Assembly: GCF_029982035.1 (NCBI RefSeq)
Contig: NZ_CP104166.1
Span: 620,001 to 684,000, forward strand
Origin: Megaera polyxenophila
GTDB taxonomy: Bacteria; Pseudomonadota; Alphaproteobacteria; Rickettsiales; Rickettsiaceae
Reading direction: 5' to 3'
DNA: 64,000 bases
Position numbers and translations under genes: made by a program. Below, piece by piece: positions 46,862 through 54,797 of this stretch (positions are counted from its first letter, which is position 1; every line of letters begins with the position of its first letter). The notes under the pieces are model-generated. The model made no database searches, had not been told where the DNA came from, and worked only from the letters and a program-made list of their open reading frames with translations.

Positions 46862-49800
46862 ATGAAAACAGCAGAAGCAGATATTTTAGAAGTTGAAGAT
46901 CCAGCAAAAAAAGCACGATCTCAAAAAGCATTTGAGGCTTTAAATCATATCTTTTCTGGAAAAGAAAATGGTTTAATAGATAGTGTTTTAAAAGATTATA
47001 CCCCAGTAACAAAAATAGTTAATGGGCAAGAAGTTACCCAAGCTCCAGGTTTAAGCTTAGGAACAATTTTTAAAGCAATAGGTTTTGCCATAAGAAACCC
47101 CGGATATATTGGAAGCTTATATAACCTGTATAAATCTCCAGAAATAATTCAAGCTCCAACTTTCCAAGAAAAATTGTTAAACAATGACAATACTTGGAAA
47201 TTTATAGGATATGTGGGAGAAAAATTGCCCCAAATTGGTAAAGTTCTTGATTATTTTAAATTTCCAGAATTTGCCGAGGGTAATATATTAGATAGTAAAG
47301 GGTTAAAAGCTTTAAGTAACGTACTTACTAGCAAAGAAGAGCAAGGAAAATTAAAGGAAATAGCGCTCGAATCAAGAAAGACTACCCCTGATATGAATAA
47401 AACAATCAATAATATCCTGGATTTAATGCAGAGCCAGGGGTTCTCTGATTACATAAATACCAAGGGAGTTGCGCTACAGAATTATATTGTTAAATCGCTA
47501 CAAGCACAGAAAGGTATAGAAGGCCAGTTAAGTGCATATGGTTTAAAACCTGAGAATTTACAACAAATTACCAGTATAGTGCCAATACTCCTTAATAATC
47601 CAAAGACTTTAAAGAGCGTTTATGGCCAATTCAGTGAGGGGCGTTATACCGATATGGTTAAGGAGCTATTAGTACTGTCAAAAGATAAACCTGAAATTAT
47701 TCAGTATTTTAAAGATAATCAGGATTTATTTGTTGGAGTTATTGATAAAATTGTTAAAACCACGCCGGGGCTAGAAGGATATGAACTTAAAGGCGATTTA
47801 TATAAAATTGTTCCTAACTTGCTTAAACATCCTGATAAATTAATAAGCCTTATCGATCTTTATGAAAAGGGCAAATATCCTGATATAGGAAAAGAGTTTT
47901 TAGGAATGATTCAAGAAGATAAGGATTTAAAACAATATTTTACTGAGAATAGCGAATTATTTAAACGTATTCTAGTAGATAAAGCTATGGGTATGAAAAG
48001 CTATGGGGTAAAAGACGAAGTAGCTGAGATATTTACCCATATTATGAGCGAAAAGAATATTCCCAGAGTCCAAGGCCTTTTAGATAAACACAAAAAAGGG
48101 GATTGGTTAGGATTAGCTACGGATACATGCCGGATGATTGAAGAAGATCCAAATTTTGCTCAGTATATGAGGGATAATCAGGAGAGCTTCAGCAAAATAG
48201 TAACCGCGATAGTAGATTCTTATCCGGCTATTAAGACCTACACCGGTAATCTTCCTATAGGGGAACTGGCTGCTAATTTATTGAAAGACCCGAAATCAAT
48301 TAGAGAAGTTATAGAAGGTTATCAGAAAGGTGGAGTTGCTATGGTAGCCCAAGGAGCTAAATTCCTTGCTAACAAAGCTCTCGATAGCCAAGCAAAAGGA
48401 GCAGTTCTAGGGATAGTAGGCAGTTGGGTATTTGGAGATGGAATCGGTAAACAGGAAGTTATTAATCGTATCCCTGAAGCCATAATAGAAGTGAGCCCTC
48501 CTCCAGAAGGTGTCCGTGTTTCCTTGAGCGATGCTGCAAAAGCAGTTATTGTTGCTGGGGATGACATAAGCAAAAAACAAGAATTAACTGCCTTAATAGA
48601 GCGAAATATATTATTTGACGGGGTAACTATTGGTAGCCCTGAAAAACAAGTTAAACTAGAGAATATAGATATAAATAATAGTTTTGTTAATAGCAAATTC
48701 ACTAATGTTTCATTTGAAGGTTCTAAATTCACTAATGCTAGTTTTACCGGAGCGACTTTTGAAAATGTAAATTTTAGCAATACGGAACTAGATGGAATAA
48801 CGTTTCAAAGCCTCATACCGGCCCTCAAGAGCGGTACAATTTCATTAAAAGGTGCAAAAGTAGTAGGGCCGATGCCATATGCTCTTGACTTATCTGATAT
48901 TTCACTTCAGGGAATAGATTTATCCGGTGTGACCTCAATGGCTGGCGTAAATTTGAAAAATACCGATTTTAGGGGAACTGTCTTACCACGTGACGAAATG
49001 GCTTTAAGAGAATCGTATAACTTAACTTCTGCCACTTTTGACTCTGATATGTCTGATTTGCAAAAGAAAAATCAAAAATATATGATGGATTTAATTACGG
49101 ATTCTATTATTTCTAGAGCAGAATATTTAGGGGATCTAACGTCAGACCCTAAATTATTACGTAAAAATATAGAAGAGTTATACATAAGCGACTCTCCTAT
49201 GGGCGCAGAATTAAGAAATCTTACTAGTCAAAATCCGGATATCGTAAAGTACAAGTCTTTCCCGGTAGCATCAAGTACTTATAATAATACCTCTGATCTA
49301 TCGACAACGGGGGCTATCATGACTTTATTATATGAGAATAGGAATGATAGTAATAATATACAGGCCAAACTCGCTGCTAATGTTATTGCTGATCAAGTTA
49401 CAGAAAAATTATTCGGCCAGGGTGCTAATCGGGGTAAAGACGGATATATGATAAGAGAAGCATGCCAAATGGCTATACAAGCTTTTTTAAAAGAAAATCC
49501 AGAAATTACTGCTCATGGTTTGGTAAATAGAGAAAACCTACCGGAACTGGTAAGTGAGCTTGCTGCAGATATTCATAAAAAAACGAAATATACTACTGCA
49601 GGACTAGTTTCGGGAGGTATATACTTACCTGACGGAGCAATTACAGAGGAACTAATCGGCAGAATAGCAAAACAAATGAATGACTCTTACCACTTCAGCA
49701 AAGCTGAGTTAGAAGAGATTCATGAAGTAGCACAAGGTATTGGATATAATTTATTTTCTGGAGGAGAGAAAGGAAAAAGAAAAGAAGATACTGCTTTGAT

Positions 49801-50257
49801 ATTTGAAAGTTTGAAAGAAGTCATATTAGAAATAAAAAAAGAGCATGGTGGAATTGAAGTGGCTGATATCTTAAAAGAAAAAAGGGCGGAATTAGTCGGA
49901 GGAGTGGATTCAGGTTATTTTTCTGTTACCAGAACCGGTCTTACTAAAGAATATTATCAAAATACAAGCTATACCACTGTCGGACTTGCTTCAGGGGGGA
50001 TATATTTAGACCCATCTCGATCAAAAGATCCTAATTTCTTATCAGTAGTAAAAGAGTTTATTGCAGGATTGGTAGGTAGCGACATCGCTAAAAAAGAAAA
50101 GACCGTGCAGGGTGAAATAACAACTGAAAAGAGTCTAAAGGAACTAGTAGGAGCAGTCGTAACATCTTCTGTTGAAGGACATATCAGTAGTAAAGGATCA
50201 TCACAGACTTTTTCTCCAAAATCTCGTTCTTCGAGTCAAAGTCAGGTTGCTAAATAA
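46862..50257 (+). CDS. Large helical-repeat and pentapeptide-repeat protein (1131 aa)
   Basis: Function not recognised. Residues ~230-505 hold about three and a half helical repeats spaced 73-80 residues (VPILLNNPKTL, VPNLLKHPDKL, and AANLLKDPKSI each open a unit; SEGRYTDMVKE, EKGKYPDIGKE and KKGDWLGLATD follow). A looser unit lies near 66-125. Residues ~597-706 are pentapeptide repeats (SKFTNVSFEGSKFTNASF). The C-terminal part carries a duplicated motif (YTTAGLVSGGIYL at 910 and YTTVGLASGGIYL at 1037). The end is Ser/Lys-rich and disordered-looking. There is no signal peptide or membrane helix. A secreted effector or scaffold is an inference from repeats and tail. Confidence 0.8.
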   Translation: MKTAEADILEVEDPAKKARSQKAFEALNHIFSGKENGLIDSVLKDYTPVTKIVNGQEVTQAPGLSLGTIFKAIGFAIRNPGYIGSLYNLYKSPEIIQAPTFQEKLLNNDNTWKFIGYVGEKLPQIGKVLDYFKFPEFAEGNILDSKGLKALSNVLTSKEEQGKLKEIALESRKTTPDMNKTINNILDLMQSQGFSDYINTKGVALQNYIVKSLQAQKGIEGQLSAYGLKPENLQQITSIVPILLNNPKTLKSVYGQFSEGRYTDMVKELLVLSKDKPEIIQYFKDNQDLFVGVIDKIVKTTPGLEGYELKGDLYKIVPNLLKHPDKLISLIDLYEKGKYPDIGKEFLGMIQEDKDLKQYFTENSELFKRILVDKAMGMKSYGVKDEVAEIFTHIMSEKNIPRVQGLLDKHKKGDWLGLATDTCRMIEEDPNFAQYMRDNQESFSKIVTAIVDSYPAIKTYTGNLPIGELAANLLKDPKSIREVIEGYQKGGVAMVAQGAKFLANKALDSQAKGAVLGIVGSWVFGDGIGKQEVINRIPEAIIEVSPPPEGVRVSLSDAAKAVIVAGDDISKKQELTALIERNILFDGVTIGSPEKQVKLENIDINNSFVNSKFTNVSFEGSKFTNASFTGATFENVNFSNTELDGITFQSLIPALKSGTISLKGAKVVGPMPYALDLSDISLQGIDLSGVTSMAGVNLKNTDFRGTVLPRDEMALRESYNLTSATFDSDMSDLQKKNQKYMMDLITDSIISRAEYLGDLTSDPKLLRKNIEELYISDSPMGAELRNLTSQNPDIVKYKSFPVASSTYNNTSDLSTTGAIMTLLYENRNDSNNIQAKLAANVIADQVTEKLFGQGANRGKDGYMIREACQMAIQAFLKENPEITAHGLVNRENLPELVSELAADIHKKTKYTTAGLVSGGIYLPDGAITEELIGRIAKQMNDSYHFSKAELEEIHEVAQGIGYNLFSGGEKGKRKEDTALIFESLKEVILEIKKEHGGIEVADILKEKRAELVGGVDSGYFSVTRTGLTKEYYQNTSYTTVGLASGGIYLDPSRSKDPNFLSVVKEFIAGLVGSDIAKKEKTVQGEITTEKSLKELVGAVVTSSVEGHISSKGSSQTFSPKSRSSSQSQVAK

Positions 50258-50766
50258 TATAAATCACGCATAGCAAAACCCTAAAAAAAGAGGAAAAATA
50301 ACATCGTAGGCCATATCTAATGAGGTGGTTTGAAAATATCAATGAATTTAAGGATTACGATTTAGCTCAATAGAATTTGTTGAATCTGTACTGGAGAGAA
50401 GACATGATAAAAATAATCACTATTAATAACTTTTATTATTTAAAGAAGCTAAGTAAATGAATTATGCAGAAATTTCAAAATTGGCAATGACAAATAAATA
50501 TATATAAGACTTATGAAAACCTTAAAGAGTCAGGAATAGAAAAATCTTTAAGAGCTTGAGTAGAGTTTAGTGTATCGCAAATAAAATGGGTGTATTTTTA
50601 TTGTTGTAATATTCACATTGCTGAGACTCATAAAAACTCTAAACTAATAAAAGCAAAACATGGCAGCAAAAATAAGGTGCTGTCCTTTTATATATTGGTA
50701 AAACGGTAGGTAAAAGCATACCGTAAATATTTTCTACTTTACAGAATTTTAAGAGGTATCACCTAT
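50258..50766. other. 509-bp spacer without a supported gene
   Basis: An AT-rich stretch with stop codons in all frames and only short open pieces (for example MIKIITINNFYYLKKLSK on the plus strand). No family features, tRNA or clear hairpins. It may be decayed coding sequence. Confidence 0.3.
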
Positions 50767-51237
50767 TTATGTTTTTATGCCCTTTAGGTTCTTATTAGTT
50801 AAAGCTTTTACATCATAAAAAAGGTCATCGTATATTTTTATTGCATTTTTGTAATTTATCTCAAAATTTTTGCGTTGAGATTCGATAAAATCTGCTGCTG
50901 TCTTACACTTTAAAACTTCCTGCCCCAGTTCCATATTCTGTTCAAAACCTCGTCTTATATTATTAGATAATTTTGTTATCATATTATCTATTATACTTCT
51001 TCCATCATTGTTTCCAGCCTGTGGGCTACACATAGACCCGATGCTGGCTTTCATAAAACTTTCCATTTTTTCTTTAACATCATCAGTTACAAAGCTAAAG
51101 GGAGGATTTAAATTTTTATTTGTTAAGTTATCGTTCCCTTCTTCTGAACCTTGAGAACCTAATTTTGCTGAGTTTATAGATCTTGCTGAAGTTTCTTTTA
51201 CATCAGATATTTTTGTTGGTTTTTTGCTTTTGGACAT
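50767..51237 (-). CDS. Phasin-like protein
   Basis: 156 aa. The first ~50 residues are polar and low complexity. The C-terminal part is one long amphipathic helical region (GFEQNMELGQEVLKCKTAAD … FIESQRKNFEINYKNAIKIY) resembling the phasin domain. Phasins coat polyhydroxyalkanoate granules, but no PHA gene is in the window; in PHA-less bacteria such proteins have unclear roles. The family call rests on pattern only. Confidence 0.65.
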   Translation of the reverse strand: MSKSKKPTKISDVKETSARSINSAKLGSQGSEEGNDNLTNKNLNPPFSFVTDDVKEKMESFMKASIGSMCSPQAGNNDGRSIIDNMITKLSNNIRRGFEQNMELGQEVLKCKTAADFIESQRKNFEINYKNAIKIYDDLFYDVKALTNKNLKGIKT

Positions 51238-51313
51238 TTTGTAAAACTCTGTTGATATATCATAATTAACTTAAGTAAATTATATATTAACTTACACTGT
51301 ACATTCTATATCA

Positions 51314-52144
51314 TTACTGCCTTACATCACGAATTTTGATAACTTCTGTGTTTTTTAGGCTCACGTTAGTTCTGAAGGGGCTAATATCAACCCCTCCTCT
51401 TCTGGTATATTTTGCAAAAACAGTCAATTCTTCCGGTTTACAATTTTCTAATATATCAACAAATATATGTTCTATACATTCTTCGTGAAAGCCATTGTGA
51501 TCTCTGTAAGAAATTAAATATTCTAACAGAGATCGATGATCTATTTTTTTACCCTTATAACTGATCTGGATAGAGGCCCAATCAGGTTGACCGGTAACTA
51601 AACAATTAGATTTTAATAAATTTGAATATAAAATCTCTTCTACAATCTGCTCTTGATTGCTTAAATCTATTTTTAGCAATTCAGAAGTAACGTGGTACTT
51701 AGAAATTTCTACAGGAAGCTCATCAAGTAAAATCCCTTCAAAAATATTAAGTGGTTGATTTTTATAATGACTTAGTTTGTTTATATACACTTTTACCGGC
51801 GAACCAGCTATCTGGCTTAGATCGGATTTTATCAGATTGTATACTTCTTCTTGAGTGGCAAATTTAGTATTATTAAAAGAGTTTAAGTATAATTTAACAG
51901 ATTTTGATTCTATTAAAAATTCTGAATCTGCCGATACCACAAAATACATAATTCTTACTTCAGGTTTGCCTTTTGAATCGAGCCAGGAGAGCTCATAACA
52001 GCTCCATAAATCATAACCATTAAAAGGCAGATATGATTCCTTAATTATCTTGGCTCTACCTAGACTCCTTTTTATAGGAAATAATAATGAATTATCGTAA
52101 TCGCTTTTATATGATACTTGTCTACCAAGTAATATTTCTGACAT
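51314..52144 (-). CDS. queF: NADPH-dependent 7-cyano-7-deazaguanine reductase QueF
   Basis: About 276 aa, the long two-domain QueF form. Reduces preQ0 to preQ1 for queuosine in tRNA. The catalytic Cys is in LLKSNCLVTGQPDWAS, and the C-terminal domain has RDHNGFHEECIEHIF and YTRRGGVDISPFR. ATG 52144 (MSEILLGRQ) is chosen: the longer open frame to 52195 merely reads the neighbouring tRNA-Arg antisense. QueA at 62646 acts later in the same pathway. Confidence 0.95.
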   Translation of the reverse strand: MSEILLGRQVSYKSDYDNSLLFPIKRSLGRAKIIKESYLPFNGYDLWSCYELSWLDSKGKPEVRIMYFVVSADSEFLIESKSVKLYLNSFNNTKFATQEEVYNLIKSDLSQIAGSPVKVYINKLSHYKNQPLNIFEGILLDELPVEISKYHVTSELLKIDLSNQEQIVEEILYSNLLKSNCLVTGQPDWASIQISYKGKKIDHRSLLEYLISYRDHNGFHEECIEHIFVDILENCKPEELTVFAKYTRRGGVDISPFRTNVSLKNTEVIKIRDVRQ

Positions 52145-52168
52145 ATATTTTTTAATTATCCAATTAAA

Positions 52169-52245
52169 TGGTGCATCTGATTGGATTTGAACCAACGACC
52201 TCTGCCTTCGGAGGGCAACGCTCTATCCAGCTGAGCTACAGATGC
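52169..52245 (-). tRNA. tRNA-Arg (CCG)
   Basis: A 77-nt cloverleaf on the minus strand: acceptor GCATCTG/CAGATGC, D-arm GCTCAGCTGGATAGAGC, anticodon stem TTGCC/GGCAG with loop CTCCGAA (anticodon CCG), T-arm GTTGGTTCAAATCCAAT, discriminator A and encoded CCA. It lies 24 bp upstream of queF on the same strand. Confidence 0.96.
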
Positions 52246-52428
52246 TTAAATAATTAAGCCTAAATTAATGTATAAAATCTTAAATGTAAACATTTAATCA
52301 GTCTCTGCTATTGTTTGGACTATCTAAACTAATTTGCTACTTTTCTGATCCGAACAAAACAAAAGCAAATATTGATTTCTTTTTATTACATAAATAATTT
52401 ATAGTGAGTTAAAAATTGCGATTTTAAA

Positions 52429-52932
52429 ATGAATTATTTCGAATTATTTGATATAGAGCAAAATTACATTATTGACCAAACGCGCTTAAGAAAACAATAT
52501 TTAGCTTTGCAGGAGAAATACCACCCCGACAAGGCAAAAGATGAACTACAGCGTCATAAAAATGCTGAATACTCGATGTTTTCTAACGCAGCTTTTAAAG
52601 TTTTAAAAGATGACTATTTAAGGGCTGAATATATTCTAAAAACCAAAGGTGAAATCCTTGATGATGACAAATTAAAGTCAGTTTTATCTACTGCCCAACT
52701 GGAAGAAATACTAGAAGAATATGAATCAATAGAAAGCCTCAGCTGTAATTTATCAAGTTTATATGTCATTAAAAAGGATAAAATCGCAATTTGTGAAAAA
52801 CTGGTGCATGATATAGGTATTGCTTTTTCAGAAAATAATATTAAACAAGCTCTTGATCTTAGTGTGCGGCTAAAGTATCTTACTAATTTAGTCAACAATA
52901 TAAAGTTAAAGATTAAGAATGCAGATAATTGA
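52429..52932 (+). CDS. hscB: Fe-S assembly co-chaperone HscB
   Basis: A 167-aa J-domain protein (MNYFELFDIEQNYIIDQTRL) with the HPD motif in EKYHPDKAKDE, followed by the C-terminal helical domain that binds the IscU scaffold. It overlaps hscA by 14 bp, so the pair is translationally coupled. Confidence 0.93.
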   Translation: MNYFELFDIEQNYIIDQTRLRKQYLALQEKYHPDKAKDELQRHKNAEYSMFSNAAFKVLKDDYLRAEYILKTKGEILDDDKLKSVLSTAQLEEILEEYESIESLSCNLSSLYVIKKDKIAICEKLVHDIGIAFSENNIKQALDLSVRLKYLTNLVNNIKLKIKNADN

Positions 52933-54733
52933 AATTGAAGAACCTGGAAAAAGAGATTTACAAGAAGAAATAGTAGTAGGAATCGATTTTGGCACTACTA
53001 ACTCTTTAATTGCTTATTCCAAGCACAACAATCCGCAAATAATTAACTCCGTAGGAAAAAATGGCCTTTTACCATCAGTTATATTTTATGACGACCAACT
53101 AGAAAAATTTTTAATAGGCAAAAATAGAGGGGAGAAAAAGTCTATTTCTTCCATCAAAAGGCTTCTTTCTAAATCATACGAAGAAATTAAATCGACGGAA
53201 GTTTTGGATAAAATATTATCAGATTTTGTGTTAGTAGATCATACTTCATCTATGCCGAAAGTTACATTTGGCACTACGAAGTATAGTTTTCCTGAATTAG
53301 CAGCAAAGATATTTTTATTCTTAAAGGAACATGCAGAGCAGGAGCTTGGAACAGCTATAAGTAAAGCTGTTGTATCAGTTCCAGCTTATTTTGATGATGC
53401 ATCTAGGGGGGCGGTTATGCTAGCTGCTAAAATTGCTGGCTTTGACGTATTACGACTTATTGCTGAGCCGACGGCAGCGGCTTATGCTTACGGATTTCAT
53501 AAAAAATCCCAAGGTGCTTATATGATCTACGATCTTGGAGGGGGTACTTTTGATGTTTCCATATTAAACATGGAAGCAGGAGTTTTGCAGGTTATTGCCA
53601 CAGGAGGGGATAATTTGCTCGGCGGTGACGATTTAGATCATATTTTAGCTGAGCATATTGCCAAAGAACTAAATATTAGTTTAGAACCGGCTTTATATCT
53701 GAAGGCAAAGGAGCTTAAAGAGCTCCTATCATTCCAAAATAGCGCTTTCCTAAATTTTGGTAGTAAAAAGTTTAAAATTACAAGGGAAGTTTTTGAAAAT
53801 CTTATTTCGCTACTAATTAATAGAACAATTAAAATAGCTAAAGATACTTTATTTGACGCTGATGTTAAACTTGACGGTATAATACTAGTTGGGGGGTCAA
53901 CAAGGATACCGTTTATTGCTCAAAATTTAATTAGATCATTTGGCGTTGAGGTGTTCTCTGATATTGATCCTGATAGAGCCGTTGTTATTGGAGCTGCTCT
54001 CCAAGCAGAAAATTTGTCTTTAGCTTCTATCCGGAACTCGCTACTGATAGATGTCTTACCTCTATCAGTAGGTATGGAGTTATATGGCGGTATTGCTGAA
54101 AAGATTATCATGCGTAATACTCCGATTCCTTTTTCTATTACTAAAACTTTTACCACTTATGCGGATCACCAAACCGGTATGCAATTTCATATAGTGCAAG
54201 GAGAAAGGGAAATGGTACAAGATTGTAGGTCTCTTGCTAGGTTTGAACTAAAAAATATTCCAACTATGAAAGCAGGTATGGCAAAAATAGAAGTAACTTT
54301 TGCTGTTGATGCCGATGGTATTTTATCTGTTACAGCCAAGGAAAATACTAGCGGAATAGCTCAAAATATTGAATTAAAACCTAGCTATGGATTAAGCCAG
54401 ACAGAAATAAATAATATGCTGGAGAATGCTTTTAAAAATGCTGAAGAAGATTATAAAATTAGGCTTTTGACTGAAACTCGAATTGATGCGCAGAATGTAA
54501 TTGCAGGAATCACAAAAGCTATGAATGAAACCCCTGATATTTTAAATATTAACGAAAAAGAATCCATTATGGCTTTAATAAATTCTTTGCAGAATATTAT
54601 ATATACTAATAATCGGGATGAGATTTTAACCAAAATCGGGGAATTAAATAAGTCGGCAGCAGATTTTATCGAAAAACACTTAAATAGTGGAGCTAAATCT
54701 TTACTTGAAGGCAAACATATAAGTGATATTTAA
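52919..54733 (+). CDS. hscA: Fe-S assembly chaperone HscA
   Basis: A 604-aa Hsp70-type ATPase that works with HscB to release iron-sulfur clusters from IscU. ATPase motifs are GIDFGTTNSLIAYS, VPAYFDDASRGAVMLAAKIAG (near start of subdomain), IYDLGGGTFDVSIL and LVGGSTRIP. The substrate-binding domain follows (NTPIPFSITKTFTTYADHQ). Length matches HscA rather than DnaK. Confidence 0.95.
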   Translation: MQIIEIEEPGKRDLQEEIVVGIDFGTTNSLIAYSKHNNPQIINSVGKNGLLPSVIFYDDQLEKFLIGKNRGEKKSISSIKRLLSKSYEEIKSTEVLDKILSDFVLVDHTSSMPKVTFGTTKYSFPELAAKIFLFLKEHAEQELGTAISKAVVSVPAYFDDASRGAVMLAAKIAGFDVLRLIAEPTAAAYAYGFHKKSQGAYMIYDLGGGTFDVSILNMEAGVLQVIATGGDNLLGGDDLDHILAEHIAKELNISLEPALYLKAKELKELLSFQNSAFLNFGSKKFKITREVFENLISLLINRTIKIAKDTLFDADVKLDGIILVGGSTRIPFIAQNLIRSFGVEVFSDIDPDRAVVIGAALQAENLSLASIRNSLLIDVLPLSVGMELYGGIAEKIIMRNTPIPFSITKTFTTYADHQTGMQFHIVQGEREMVQDCRSLARFELKNIPTMKAGMAKIEVTFAVDADGILSVTAKENTSGIAQNIELKPSYGLSQTEINNMLENAFKNAEEDYKIRLLTETRIDAQNVIAGITKAMNETPDILNINEKESIMALINSLQNIIYTNNRDEILTKIGELNKSAADFIEKHLNSGAKSLLEGKHISDI

Positions 54734-54797
54734 GCTTTTTAAAAAAAGTAGCCAATAGGTGGCATCCAAGATAAGGAATAACGAATATTAAATAAAA

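Noticed and set aside
52145..52195. QueF start at 52195 with an extra N-terminal 17 residues
   Set aside because: The first part is the antisense of the tRNA-Arg 3' end; MSEILLGRQ at 52144 is the normal QueF opening.
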